DNA of 64,000 bases from NCBI RefSeq assembly GCF_019175385.1, contig NC_083344.1, positions 59,830,782 through 59,894,781 on the forward strand, read 5' to 3'. The stretch's first letter is position 1; every line of letters starts with the position of its first letter. This document shows, piece after piece, positions 14,774-25,219 of this stretch. Origin of the DNA: Lycium barbarum. Taxonomy: Eukaryota; Streptophyta; Magnoliopsida; Solanales; Solanaceae. Made by a program: the position numbers and the translations under genes. A model generated the notes under the pieces. The model saw only the letters and a program-made list of their open reading frames with translations, had not been told where the DNA came from and made no database searches.

Positions 14774-15118
14774 CATATCCCTTCCAATAAGTGTGCTCTT
14801 TTCCTTTCACATTTCTCCCCTTCTTTAAAGAGCACTCATCACCTTTGGAAGCCTTTTCCAAATTCGAAGTAGGTCCATCGAGTGGGTCACAAACCCTCAA
14901 GAAGAATTTTTCATTATCGGGGATGGTGTCAAGAGCTTAAACCACCCCATGCTTGTCATCAAGACCAAGCCCATCATCATCCCATAGTGGGTTACTAAAT
15001 ACATTATAGCCTCCAAAGGTGGCTACATGCTCAACGTTGCAATACAATCCACTATGCATGGCATACTCACTAGTCATGTTTTCATCAAATAGGACATTAT
15101 GTTTTTAGAGAGAATAAT
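14774..15118 (-). pseudogene. E3 ORF part homologous to E6 28780-29030
   Basis: Minus-strand translation gives a degenerate frame with NVLFDENMT, then NVEHVATFGGYNVFSNPLWD. E6 has NVLFEDDMT and NVERLVSFGDYNVICNPLWV in the same order. At least one stop interrupts it, and the E4 insertion cuts it at 14773. Function unknown. Confidence 0.55.
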
Positions 15119-15802
15119 CTATGAACAACGACGAGTCAAAACATGCAATTCTACTCTCATAAAGAAAAAGGTCACTTCCCACAACACTTTCATGCACATA
15201 TCAATTATATCAACATCATCACTAAATTGAGGGTCATTAAGCACATCACAAGGTTCCTCAAATAGTGAATTTTCATAGTAAGCAAATTGATCAACACAAG
15301 TATCCACACTAGTTGGGCGCAAATCGATCTTGCTAGAAGAATCAATTCGGTCATCGCTACGATCAACTAGTGGGTGTCCTATAATATCACATGACAATGT
15401 ATTAACATGAAGATCATAAGGGTCAACACTAGGTGGACAGAAATTGATCTCACAAAAAGAATCAAGATGGTCATCAATAGGATCAACTAGTGTTGGATCA
15501 CCCATATCAACTACATTGTAAACTATCAATAAAGATCTAAGATCAACACATGGTAAAGTATCATTAAGCTCACATAAGGCTAAGCTATCATTTACACTCA
15601 AGTCCGCATGCTCATTCACAAGAATTGGAGTTTCATTATTAGCTATTTTACCTTTAAATGCACACAAAGTATCTTCTTTACCAAGGTTCTCAACTTGGGA
15701 GCCCATTTTCTCCTTCGGGAAGCTCTCAACTACCTCTTGAACTTTCAAAGCTTGAGGCTCAACATTCGGTTTGCTTCCAAGAATACCTGCACCATTTTTC
15801 AA
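15119..15802 (-). pseudogene. E3 ORF with repeated VDP-DD-IDS-C motif
   Basis: An open frame of 227 codons. It carries two copies of a repeat like TLVDPIDDHLDSFCEINFCP and PLVDRSDDRIDSSSKIDLRP, each followed by SVD. E6 carries the same repeat (19100-19153 joined to 28274, and 28330-28410). The protein is acidic and rich in Ser and Cys, with no domain that I recognise. It lies where pol would lie in an autonomous relative. Confidence 0.6.
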
Positions 15803-15806
15803 GCAA

Positions 15807-16324
15807 CTAGAGAAAGAAAGAAAAATTACAAGGGTTAAAATGGGGTTGTGACAACTCCGTCACATCACTCCTCAAAACCTCGCCTTTTTTCACTCTAGAG
15901 TTGTCACTTTTCACTCTCTTACTCCTCTCAATCTTTTCTCTCTCAATTTCATGGGAGTTAGGGAAAGTGTCAAGTACATCTTTGGAAAGGTTAAGGGAAC
16001 CCTCCGCTTCACTCCTCTCTTTCGCTTCACAAGGCTTAGACTTCTCCATATTCATTCATTGCGCCTTGCGTATGCATTCCATCCGTTCTTCTATACCATC
16101 CAACTTCGATATCAAGCCCGATATTTGATTCATGATCATATTTAATGAACTTGCTATGGATGGCATATCTCCTATCTCTTGAATCCGACTTCCTTGATTA
16201 GTTGTTATAACCTTTAGACTAGGATAAGATGTCGAACTTAAGTAGTTTCCACAAGAACTTCCATAACCAACAAGTTGGTCACCTCCCATCAACACTTCTC
16301 GCCTCCTACCCTCCACATCATAAC
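15807..16324 (-). pseudogene. E3 N-terminal frames (coiled-coil and charged)
   Basis: Two adjoining minus-strand frames. The upstream one (to 16056) ends in a heptad-like stretch (SIASSLNMIMNQISGLISKL), a probable coiled coil as in the N-terminus of Ty3 gag. The next (16055-15807) is highly charged (EREKIERSKRVKSD). The start is uncertain because E5 begins at 16325. Confidence 0.45.
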
Positions 16325-16556
16325 TGTCACATCCCACATTTTTTTACTAGGAAATTGAACCATCCAACATGAGCAATTTTACCGAGGCTGTAGGATTTGG
16401 TCATATTCAAGCATGAAAATCAAGAACTCGATGTATACGAGGAATGAAGTCCCAAAATGATTTAAGATGGAAAAGTGTAACGAGGATGATTGCAAATAAT
16501 ATTTTATGTGTGCCGAAAGAGGCTATGGACTAAAACTATATCACGTGGTCATGATG
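16325..16556 (+). repeat. E5: first about 230 bp of a long LTR
   Basis: Begins TGTCACATCCC, the typical start of this LTR class, exactly at the E3 boundary. It stays similar to E9 (30747-30990), including the block accgaggc-gtagga-ttggtcat. Homology stops at about 16556, where the E6 leader starts. The remainder of the LTR is missing, so the junction with E6 is a deletion or recombination scar. Confidence 0.65.
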
Positions 16557-17658
16557 AGGGGGTCCAGGAACGTCATCAGATCCAAGAAATTTGGTCCAAA
16601 TTTTGAGAAGTTTGAGATGAACACGAAAATCACTGAAGCTGGGAACATTGCAAATTACGACTGTAAATCACATTACGGACTGTAATCTGGGGTCGTAAAC
16701 TTGGATCTTGAAATAGTAGCTCACTGGAATTTGGCAACCTCGTTAAATAGGGACCGTAAACCCAAAATACGGATCGTAAACCACAATACGGCCCGTAAAT
16801 CACAATACGGACCGTATTCCCCAACCGTATAAAAGGACCAAGGATTGGAGCATTCTGCCTAGGAAAGACATCGTTAAATACGTACCGTAAACCAGAATAC
16901 GGCCCGTATCTTGTGGTTCGTAAAAGGCAAGGAACATTCTGTTTTGGGCATCACTAAATACGAACACGAAATACGGACCATAAACCACAATACGGACCGT
17001 ATTTTGTCAAGCTCAAATCGTATACTTAAGGTACCTTTTCAATTTCAAATTTCATTTCAACCTACTTCCATTTCTCAAAAAAATTCTTGATCCTTAGTTG
17101 TTGGTCTTGTGTCCCTAGTCCTTTGGTAGGGAACAAAAAAAAAAGTATAGAAATTTAATAATTTTGGTTATTTCAAATTGATACCTTGGATCCATTGGGG
17201 CTTCCCGGTCGTGTTTTCAAGTTATCACCTACCCGGGCCGGAAATTTTCGTTATTTTCCCAATTTGTGCATTCCATTTTCTCGTGTCTCTCAACTAGTAG
17301 CCATTTAGTAGTTGTTCCTACTTGTGTTTGCTAGTTCTTGTGTCCGCATTTCTTTCGTGCCAATTCTTTAGTGCTTTTCTTCGTTTTTGCTTCGTTGTTA
17401 ATTTCTTGGTTCAAGTCCGTTAGATTGAATTGAGTCGTCCGTCTTTCTTCGAGTCTAACAAGAATCTATTCCGACCTCAAGTACCAATTGTGCACCTTGC
17501 AAACAACCGAATCCAATCGAGAATCAACATTGGCCAATCCATTTGAGTGGTAAAAGGCTCTGAGTTCATTTAAGTGGTGCTAGCCAAGCACAAACGAGTG
17601 TGGTGAGGTTTCTTTACTACTAACGTGTTTGCTAAGTGTCCTTTGCAGTTACTTCTCC
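16557..17658 (+). other. E6 leader with TACGG palindromes
   Basis: Matches the reverse complement of the E11 leader (38640-39530). Between about 16650 and 17010 it holds many variants of TACGGACCGTA and half-sites (TACGGCCCGTA, TACGTACCGTA). From about 17280 to 17480 it matches the leader 5' of gag in E2 and E11. An acceptor-like CTTTGCAG lies at 17641-17648, just before the ORF. Confidence 0.7.
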
Positions 17659-18594
17659 ATGGATTCCGATTCATGTGGTGGCGATTATGATTGTTGTTAT
17701 GACGATGATGGTTGTAGTTACGAAGGGGAGGACTATGGGAGCTATCAAGGGTGTGACGATAGGGAATATGAGGGCTATATGGGGAATGGTGATCATGAGG
17801 AAGTTCGAGGAGAGAATTACCATTTTGAAGGAGAATATGAAGAGAGTGGTACTCATGTGTCTCATGAGGAAGATGGGGATGAAGAAGAAACTTGTTATGC
17901 TTCACATGATGAAGGTGAAGGTTCTTGTGCTATACATCATGATGATGAAGATGACTCAGAATATGACTCTCCTTCATACCTGTCTTATGGGTATTATTGG
18001 GAAAATCCTTATACAAATAAGAATTGTGTAGGGTATGTCTACAGAGGTAGTGGAAGTGCTAATGTTGATTATGGAAGGACTTCTAGTGGGCATGCATATG
18101 CTTCTTCTTGTAGTAATTCATATCCGAAGGAAAGTGGCATGAGTGGGAATGTGAGTACGAGTTGGGGTCATCCTATACAAAAGAAGGTGGTGCCAAAAAG
18201 GCAATTAATAGAGACCAAGGTGAACATTGGTAGTAGTGAGGTATTTCTCATGCTTGATGACAATTGTTACACAAATTTCATCACCCCTCGTGCGGTTGAA
18301 GTGTTAAGGTTACCTTGTGTGATCCGGCAAAATCCTTATTATGATGAGGGACGATATTGGGTTGATAGGAGGGTGATGGTATCCATTTCACTTGGCTAGT
18401 ACCAAGAGGAAGTTTGGTGTGATGTGCTTCCAATGGATAATTGTCATGTATGTTTAGGAGTCCCTTAGTTCCAAAAGCATGGAATCTCACATGAACAAGA
18501 TTGGCATTGATTTGTACTGGACAAGAAAGGAAAATTTCTCTTTCCATGCATACTTACTAGGAAGAGCACAAGTGCAAAAGTATGAGATGCCCAT
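17659..18594 (+). pseudogene. E6 ORF: acidic domain then protease-like domain
   Basis: ATG at 17659 (MDSDSCGGDYDC) opens 246 codons to TAG 18397-18399. Residues 1-120 are extremely rich in Asp, Glu, Gly, Tyr and Cys. From about residue 180 the frame resembles a retroviral-type aspartyl protease: VNIGSSEVFLMLDDNCYT where the D-S/T-G site would be, then VLRLPC and WVDRRVMVSISLG. After the stop the same frame continues as WCDVLPMDNCHVCLGVP, the usual end of the fold, with more stops. The DDN at the active-site position suggests an inactive protease. It precedes the gag-like ORF, which is unusual. Confidence 0.6.
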
Positions 18595-19153
18595 GTGAAA
18601 TGGCCTACCTTGTCTAGGGAAGATAGTGGAGAAGAATATGAGAAATGGGAGTCCATAATAGATGAAATCTTCGCTAGCTACAACTATTCACAAGAAATGA
18701 AGATGGCCGTTGAAACTTTTGACTCAAATCTTGTCAAATATTGGGAGTATGTGAAATGTTGTGGGAGACAAGTGAGGAGTCCCATCAAGACTTGGGAGGA
18801 CATGAAAATGATATTGAGAAGCCAATATCCCAAGCCACATATGAGAAGAAATGAATCTTTGAGGGGTACCTCGTTTGAGAGAACCCCATGCTTGAAGGCA
18901 AGAACGGCGGCCACAACCATTCCTTCCATTGGTCAAAGGAGCTTGCATGAACACCAAGGTAAGATCACTTATCCTTATACTCCTACATCTTTTTGTGATT
19001 TTAATGTCATGTCAAGTATGAAAGTTAGTTTACCTTGCATTAAGCCTAATGCTTCTTTGTCGTGTATTGGTAATGCCATTGTTGAAAGTGTCCCCACACT
19101 AGTTGATCCTATTGATGACCGAATTGGTCCTTCTTGTAAGGTCGATTTGTGTC
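18595..19153 (+). pseudogene. E6 gag-like ORF, first part
   Basis: Residues 10-85 resemble the retrotransposon gag domain (YEKWESIIDEIFASYNYSQE ... IKTWEDMKMILRSQYPKPH). After that comes a Ser/Cys-rich tail with the repeat TLVDPIDDRIGPSCKVDLC. E7 interrupts it at 19153, and joining to 28274 keeps the reading frame. The ATG lies outside the clear homology; the true start is probably upstream, in the broken frame. Confidence 0.65.
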
Positions 19154-20483
19154 TGTTATGTCCCGTATTTTCGTATAACGGGAAATCAAGAAAGAAAGAA
19201 GACTTGTGTGCGTTGAGGAAATATTTTGATTTTGGTGAATATGAACATGTTGGTTATGGAGTCATAAATGTTAAGACCTCGGGGAAGGCCGAGGGTAAAT
19301 TTAGAATTTCGGAAATTTGTTTCGGAAATTACAAAACGGGACTTTTAATGAATCGGGCCAAGAAAATTGAATACAAGAATTTAGGCCCAATGAATAAGGT
19401 GGCCGGCCAAGGAGGCAAGCCCAAGCCCACTTTTAATGAGTCATGTGCTATGCACATGACTCCTACTTGGATATATATTATACACACTTGAGGGATTTCA
19501 AGATAAACACAAAAAAATTTCAAGAACACCCACAAAAGAGGGCATTCGGCCGAAAAAGAAAGAGAAAGAAAAAAAAAATTCGTGGCTTGTTTCTAATCCC
19601 GTCACTTAGCCTCTTTGGAATAATTGGTGAGTTCGAGGTGCTCTTCGTTGTGATACAAGCAGTTCGGAGAAAGAGCGACGTTTGCGGCAAGTCGGAAACT
19701 CAAGAAAAAGGTAAGATTTTTATGTTTTAATGTTATGAAATGGATATGTAGGTGTTGGTGATTGAATTAGTGTGAAGATTGTGGGATGGGGTTGTGTTTG
19801 TGCATGGTGTGTGTGTGTAAAAAGTGTGGGTTTGGCCGTGAGTTTTGTGTGGTGCAAGCCATAAGAATTTTATCTTGTTTAGTGTGAATAATGTGTTGTT
19901 GCGGTCTTTATGTTGTAAAGGATTGATTAAGGAATTGAGTTGGTGTTAGAAAATAATTTCGGACGTTATCGGAAAGCGTATACATTTGGTATATTTGTGT
20001 ATATCATAGTATATTTATGACACTAAAGACCTTAAATAAGATTTATGGTTGATGATAATGAGTTTGGAATGAAACGACGTAAGTTAGAACGTTCGTCGTA
20101 ACTTTTGGTGTTTTGAATAAAAATTGGAAAGTAGTGAACCTTGGGGATGATTGTATATGGTTTGGAACTTGTTTGCTATGTAATGGAATAATCTTGAATG
20201 AATGAATACAATAATGTGGGTATGAGTTGAAATTGTGAAGTTTGGAAATAGGATTATCAACTTATGAAATAAGGTGCAATTATGAAGTTAGTGTGTTTGA
20301 TTGTGATTCGTATTGTGTAATGATGTTTGGGCTGTTGATGTTGTTATATTTTGAGCCGAGCTAAGTCTCGGGGGCGTTAGATTTATAGGGGAAGTGCTGC
20401 CGAAATTTCGGTAGCCAAATATAGCCCAAAGACTAAAATGTTAATTCTCATGAATAGTAACTGGTAAAAGTGACCATTTGCAG

Positions 20484-20534
20484 TTTCTGGACGAAACGGG
20501 AATTGCGATTTGAGGAGCGTAAGGCGCCAACCAG
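20484..20534 (+). other. 51-nt exon-like segment in E7 LTR
   Basis: Flanked by CCATTTGCAG and GTATGTAAAG, good plant acceptor and donor matches. Its length equals that of the segments in E12 and E13. The E7 3' LTR has the matching copy at 26550-26600. Confidence 0.5.
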
Positions 20535-21563
20535 GTATGTAAAGCCTACTTCTCATTCTTTTGGCATGTCCTAGACCGACTAGGTAAATTTCGGAATCAC
20601 GGGAATAACTCTGCTCTCGGAAATCGAGGTTCAAGTTCGAGCACTATTCATTCAGCGCGATTGAAACCTTTTGGTCCCATTTGGGTAAAAGAACGCTCGT
20701 ACCTCCATAACTTGTGCTGTTGAGTCCGAAACTCTTCGAAACTTTTGTAAATGACTCTATGGAGCCAAAAATCTGCGATTTGTGTCCGCCGCCTCAATTT
20801 GACCCGAGGTGGGCCCGCGAGCCCCGAGGCTCCCCTTATTCGGTTTGTTTGATTCGTTTGTGTCCGTTATGATCCGCAACCGTCTGTTTATGACCCAAAG
20901 ATGTGTTTGAAACTTCCTATGCCATCAGTGTACGTTCTGTACTTTGAATGATGTGAGATTTTCGGAAAATGACTTATAAACAGTTCTTCTTACGAATTTG
21001 ACAGTTTGGAACTTCGTAACCTTTATATGCCTACTTTTATCAATTCGATTCCTACTCCGAGCCTTCTGGCGTCAGTATCTACCTATATGTAAACGATATG
21101 TTGAGTCCGACAAATTATTTTGATATGCATATGGTTTCTGCACTACTCTGTTCGTGCTGTCTGTTGTGACTTCGTTCGTCGGTACCCGGGCCGACTTTGT
21201 GATCGTGCGCGCTATAATATATTCGGGAGTTATGATGTGTTACGGTTTCCGAGGCCTCGCCATAGGGCTGGTTACCGTTTATGGAGTTATGATGTGATAT
21301 GGCATTTGATATGTTCTGATGATATGATGTGTGTGTGATATGATGTGTCTGGAGACTGTACGGAGATTTGAAAACTTCTGGAGTTATGATGTGTTGTGGC
21401 ACCAGCGTCGGGGGGTGACCACGTTCCTATACCCTATGCATGATTTGATTTGCATTTGTACGTTCGCCTCCCGCACAGGTTTGCTTTGTTTACGATGTTG
21501 GTGTGTTTGTTCTTTCTGACTCCAGCTGTGTTTGTAATTTATGTACCTTCTGCTTTACATACT

Positions 21564-21601
21564 CAGTACGTCTCCCGTACTGACCCCCGTTTCTTCGGGG
21601 G
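21564..21601 (+). promoter_or_regulatory. double hairpin in E7 LTR
   Basis: CAGTAC, 7 nt, GTACTG at 21564-21582. CCCCC (21584-21588) then pairs with GGGGG (21597-21601). In the 3' LTR the first stem has lost one pair (CAGTACTG at the second arm). Confidence 0.6.
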
Positions 21602-22207
21602 CTGTGTTTCATGCCCGCAGGTACCGAAGCTCGTTTGGATGGTCCTCCAGTTTAGGCTACTCTTTCGGCTGTGTTGAAGAGCTCCCCTTGATCCGGAGCC
21701 TACTTTCGGTACATATCTTTTGGTTGTGTCTGTACTCTGTATATTTGGATGAGTGGGTACGGCGGGGCCCTGTCCCGTCCTAAGTTTGTATGTTCTGTTT
21801 TGTCTAGAGGCCTGTAGTCAGATGTGTGGGTCGTGGGTCCGGTGTGTTTGCATGTGAGTCTGTTTTACGATCTTAAGCGGCCCGTACGCTACTATGGCCA
21901 AGTCGGCCTCTGAGTTTATATGTATGTGTATGCATTTGGGGGCGATGTGCATTCCGCCACCCTTCTGATGTGTGTGTGTGAAATTTGGCGATGTACATTC
22001 CGCCTCCTTTCTGATTTGTGATTTGTCTGATCAGTACGGGCGACTGCTTAGGATAAGTGTTTTGGTAGATGTCTGATTCCGATGTTGAGTTCGAATAACG
22101 TACGTTGAGTTTGGACGAGTCTGATTGCGATGGTCTGGGTGTGAGTTCGTTTGGGGTGTCCCAGCAGGACACCAGTCGCGGCCCACGGGGCTGGGTCGTG
22201 ACAAAAG

Positions 22208-22300
22208 TGGTATCAGAGCGGTTTGTCCTCGGAATGTCTACAGGCCGTGTCTAGTAGAGTCTTGTTTATCGATGTGTTGTGCACCACATCTATAAACGGG
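22208..22300 (+). promoter_or_regulatory. primer site and post-primer stem-loop of E7
   Basis: Primer site at 22208-22219. Stem CTTGTTTATCGATGTG (22261-22276) with CACATCTATAAACGGG (22285-22300), loop TTGTGCAC. Compared with E12, the pair G-C at position 12 is A-U here, a full compensatory change. Confidence 0.85.
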
Positions 22301-22491
22301 AAGCTACAGGGCATTTAGGATGTTACCCCTTCTTTGGATTCTTAGATCGTGCGATAAAGCTATATGATTAGGATGATTCTCCTTTACGAATTGCTGTGCC
22401 TACAACAAGGCTCCATGGAGCAGAAGTGTCGGTATTTGGGAAAAAAATGATTCTGACCCTCTTCCTGCAGGTGATTGTAGGTTGGTGAAGG

Positions 22492-23073
22492 ATGAAGAGG
22501 ACGGCTTCCGACGATGAGGATGGGGGTGCCAAGAAGGCCCCCAGGCTGTCACCAGGGCCAAGTAGGCAGGGCCCCAGTTACTCGATCGAGACGGATCCTT
22601 CGGAGGATTCCCCGGAGGATAGCTACGATACGGATCCGTCGGAGGACCCCTCTACGACTGCTCCAGAGTCCCCGATCCCTGGGGCGGAGGATCCCGTGGA
22701 GGATGGCTACGACACAGATATCTCGGAGGGTCTGGCGATGACCCCTCCGGAGTTTCTTACCTCCGCGGAGGAGGATAGTGATGAGGCAGGCCCATCGGAG
22801 CATTCTTCTGGGATGACTCAGGAGGAGATTTTCAAATACGCGCCAGCTCTTGTCATTAGGGAGAACCCTGATAGCCCGGCCACCTCGGAGAGTGCTATGG
22901 ATTTCTCCGGTTCTTGGCCTGGGTCACTGGTGAGCCGGGATTTGTCTGATCGTCCGTACCCCTCCGATTCAGATGCAGGTGATAGTGGAGACCGGATAGG
23001 CAGGGAGCAGACAGACGTGGATGATAGTGGACATACCTCTCACGGCAGCTCCCCAGGTCAGACCCGATATTGA
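22492..23073 (+). CDS. acidic ORF of non-autonomous elements, function unknown
   Basis: 193 codons from ATG 22492 (MKRTASDDEDGGAKKAPRL). The N-terminus has a basic KKAPR patch that could be a nuclear signal. The body is Asp, Glu, Ser and Pro rich, with repeats of the form TDPSEDSPEDSYDTDPSED. No gag fold, zinc knuckle or protease site is visible. A homologous frame lies in E10 at 63091-63627, sharing GGAKKAPR-SPGP, SYSIET-PSED, PEDSYDTDPSE, YPSDSD and DQTR-like blocks. It occupies the gag position, 21 nt after an acceptor-like CTTCCTGCAG (to 22470). It may be a retained accessory protein or a relic. Confidence 0.6.
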   Translation: MKRTASDDEDGGAKKAPRLSPGPSRQGPSYSIETDPSEDSPEDSYDTDPSEDPSTTAPESPIPGAEDPVEDGYDTDISEGLAMTPPEFLTSAEEDSDEAGPSEHSSGMTQEEIFKYAPALVIRENPDSPATSESAMDFSGSWPGSLVSRDLSDRPYPSDSDAGDSGDRIGREQTDVDDSGHTSHGSSPGQTRY

Positions 23074-23790
23074 CTATTTATAAGTGTATGAGTTTTTAGA
23101 ATTTTCTAAATGTGTATGATATTCGCAAAAACGTTGTCCTATGAAGACGACGGAAATTTAAGGGAATTAGAGACCGGGTGACCCAAGGCAAGGGCGACTA
23201 AATATCCCCACCGTTCGAGTGATTTTGGAAATCCTGGATGAAGGTAAACAGGGAGGTGCCCCGATGCCGTTCGAGTTGGGCACGTGTGGTAAGTGTCGGC
23301 GATGTCATAATTTCTATTTGAAGTCATCAGCCCTGTGTGGCTGCATTACGACGTGATATGATATGTATGTGTGTGCATATGTGTTGGCCCTGTGAGGCGT
23401 GGTTGGTATTTCTGGTGTACAGGTTTCGGATAGTAAGAAATACAGAGGAAACTCTGCCCAAATTTTTCCAGAAATATAGGAGTAAAAATGGAGACCTAGT
23501 ACAAAAGGCCCCGCGATACTTATCGGGCTTTAGTTTTCTTCTGACGGTAGCCAGAGAACACCTTACGGTGGCATTCCTATCGGATCACATCGATTATTTG
23601 GAGGCTTAGACTCGTGGGTTAGTTGTGATCATATGTATATGTGTATGAAAGTGAATGTTGGGAATTCAGAAAGGCGACAAGGTAATGGTACGGCTTAGCC
23701 GAGAGTGGGACCCGCTACGAAAAATTTCCGAAAAATTTGTTAAGGCCCCGTTTGGCCTAAAATTACGTGACAAAGGTCGTGCGGGGCAAT
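23074..23790 (+). other. E7 internal region between ORF and 5S-like segment
   Basis: Non-coding. The part from about 23690 resembles the sequence that precedes the 5S-like segment in the other elements (ctacgaaaaatttc ... caaaggtcgtgcgg). No other feature seen. Confidence 0.5.
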
Positions 23791-23892
23791 TGACGAAATT
23801 ATATCAGCCTTAACGTGTCAAAATGCGCGAAAGTTTCGGAGTTAAGCGTGCTCAAGCCAGAGCAATCCTGGATGGGTGACCCCCTGGGAAGT
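23791..23892 (+). pseudogene. 5S rRNA-derived sequence in E7
   Basis: The first 50 nt are strongly diverged (tgacgaaattatatcagcc). The promoter half is clear: GAGTTAAGCGTGCT, then AGAGCAATCCTGGATGGG and TGACCCCCTGGGAAGT. Sense orientation, after the acidic ORF. Confidence 0.85.
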
Positions 23893-24359
23893 AATGTAAA
23901 ATTTTGCACAAGTGTAAGTATGATTAAGGAAAATGAAAACTTGGGGTAACCAAAGGTAAATAGAATGAGTGTGGAATAATTAGTGCCCTTTCGAGAGTCG
24001 CGCGGAACGAGGCGGACTAAATGGGCAAAAAGAAAAGGGTACGACCCCTCTTGGGAAATTAAACAAATTCGAATAACAGCCAGAGATGTTCGCCAGTAAG
24101 GTATGAGTAAACGTGTGTACGTGTATGTGTATGTGTATGTGTGTGTGTATGATTTTCATTCAGGGCCATGAGGGCTAAGAGCCGAGCCCGAAAACTAATG
24201 TTGTGGTAAATAGAAGATAAGCAGTGTGAGTAAGTGGAATTTTGAAGGAAGTCGATACGTAAGACGCAAGACGAATTGTGTGATGATTTGGCGAGTGAGT
24301 TTGCAAATAAAGGGAAATTCTCATGAATTATTGGAGCCTTAATATGAATAATTTGATCC
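23893..24359 (+). other. E7 internal region after the 5S-like segment
   Basis: Non-coding purine-rich sequence with a short GT/TATG run at about 24118-24150. No ORF or RNA gene recognised. Confidence 0.5.
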
Positions 24360-24900
24360 TAAATTGACAATCTATCTGTGGTGCTTCTGCACTCCCGATC
24401 CCGATGAGGCTCTGCCTAGTACGCCTCTGTATTCCTGCGTTCGACTGTGTTCCGTCCGATGAACCTTTTGTGCGTTTGATTCTGAATCCGTTTCTGTCTG
24501 GCACACCTCTGTGGGTCTGACTCTGGATATACATCCATCTGATATGCTTCGGTGCATTTGATTTTGACCGTGCGTGTGTTTGATACATTTCGGTTTGTCT
24601 GATCACGATTCGGTATGCTTCTGATTTCGGGTTTGTTCGATATGAATCCGTACGTCTGGCTTGATTGTGAATCCGTTTAGTATATCCCCGTGTGTCTGAT
24701 TCCGTCTACGAATTTGTTTGTTACACCTTTGTACGTTTGACTCCGATCTCAGATGTGTCTGATATGCTTCCGTACCCCTTGATGTTGACTACGAATCCGT
24801 CCGCCATAGTTGAGTATGTCTGCCTCCAATTATGAATCCGTCCGATATGTTTATGCGTGTCCGGCTTTAGTTCTGAATCTATTTGGCATGAAGTGTCTGA
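24360..24900 (+). repeat. degenerate 41-bp tandem array in E7
   Basis: About a dozen diverged units close to GTACGTCTGACTCCGATTAT followed by GAATCCGTCCGATATGCTTC. Phase is kept at 40-42 bp from about 24640 onwards. The same kind of unit is found in the E13 LTRs (about 55970-56270). Confidence 0.7.
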
Positions 24901-25219
24901 TATGAAGTAAAGTGAGATTACGACGATGAGGTAAGGAAACTCAGGAGTGTGAAAAGAAGATGATATTGACGACGATGTCTGGAAAGCGTCCGTCCCTTAC
25001 AAGAATATAATGCAGAGATCGGTGATTACGTAGAGTATGAGAAAAGGTACTATGAAGGTATTTGAGTCAGTGATGTGAAGAATCTACCCTAGTATTGGTA
25101 AAGAAGACATGTCAGAGAAATCAATAAAGGACAACTATCAAGAGAACCCTCCCGGAGTAGTACGACACCCATGAGTTCGATTCAACATTCGAGGACGAAT
25201 GTTCTTAAGGGGGGAGGAA
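24901..25219 (+). promoter_or_regulatory. E7 internal 3' end with pre-polypurine hairpin and polypurine tract
   Basis: AACATTCG, AGGA, CGAATGTT at 25184-25203 forms a hairpin just before the polypurine tract AAGGGGGGAGGAA (about 25207-25219), which primes plus-strand synthesis. The order is the same in E12 and E13. Confidence 0.8.

Larger units (their letters stand above)
14774..16324 (-). mobile_element. E3 (right part): coding body of the non-autonomous element
   Basis: Continuation of E3 across the E4 insertion. On the minus strand it holds a series of open frames (16324 down to 14774). They share their order and sequence with E6 but lack RT, RNase H and integrase. E5 starts exactly at 16325, so the leader and 5' LTR of E3 were lost or displaced. 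Confidence 0.75.
16557..19153 (+). mobile_element. E6 (left part): non-autonomous short-LTR Ty3 element
   Basis: Plus-strand relative of E2, E3 and E11. It has leader sequence matching the E11 leader in reverse, then an acidic and protease-like ORF, then a gag-like ORF. It is interrupted at 19153 by E7, with target duplication GTGTC at 19149-19153 and 28269-28273. It continues at 28274-29954. The 5' LTR and primer site are missing. Confidence 0.8.
19154..22203 (+). repeat. E7 5' LTR
   Basis: 3050 bp, TGTTATGTCCCG to GTGACA. It contains donor-like AAAAAGGTAAG (GT at 19711), the palindrome CCGAAATTTCGG (20400-20411), a 51-nt exon-like segment (20484-20534), the double hairpin (21564-21601) and a further stem GGCGGG/CCCGTC (21761-21779). 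Confidence 0.93.

Noticed and set aside
22498..22530. Host nuclear protein gene for the acidic ORF
   Set aside because: It lies between a primer site and a polypurine tract inside flanking LTRs with a target duplication, so it belongs to E7.
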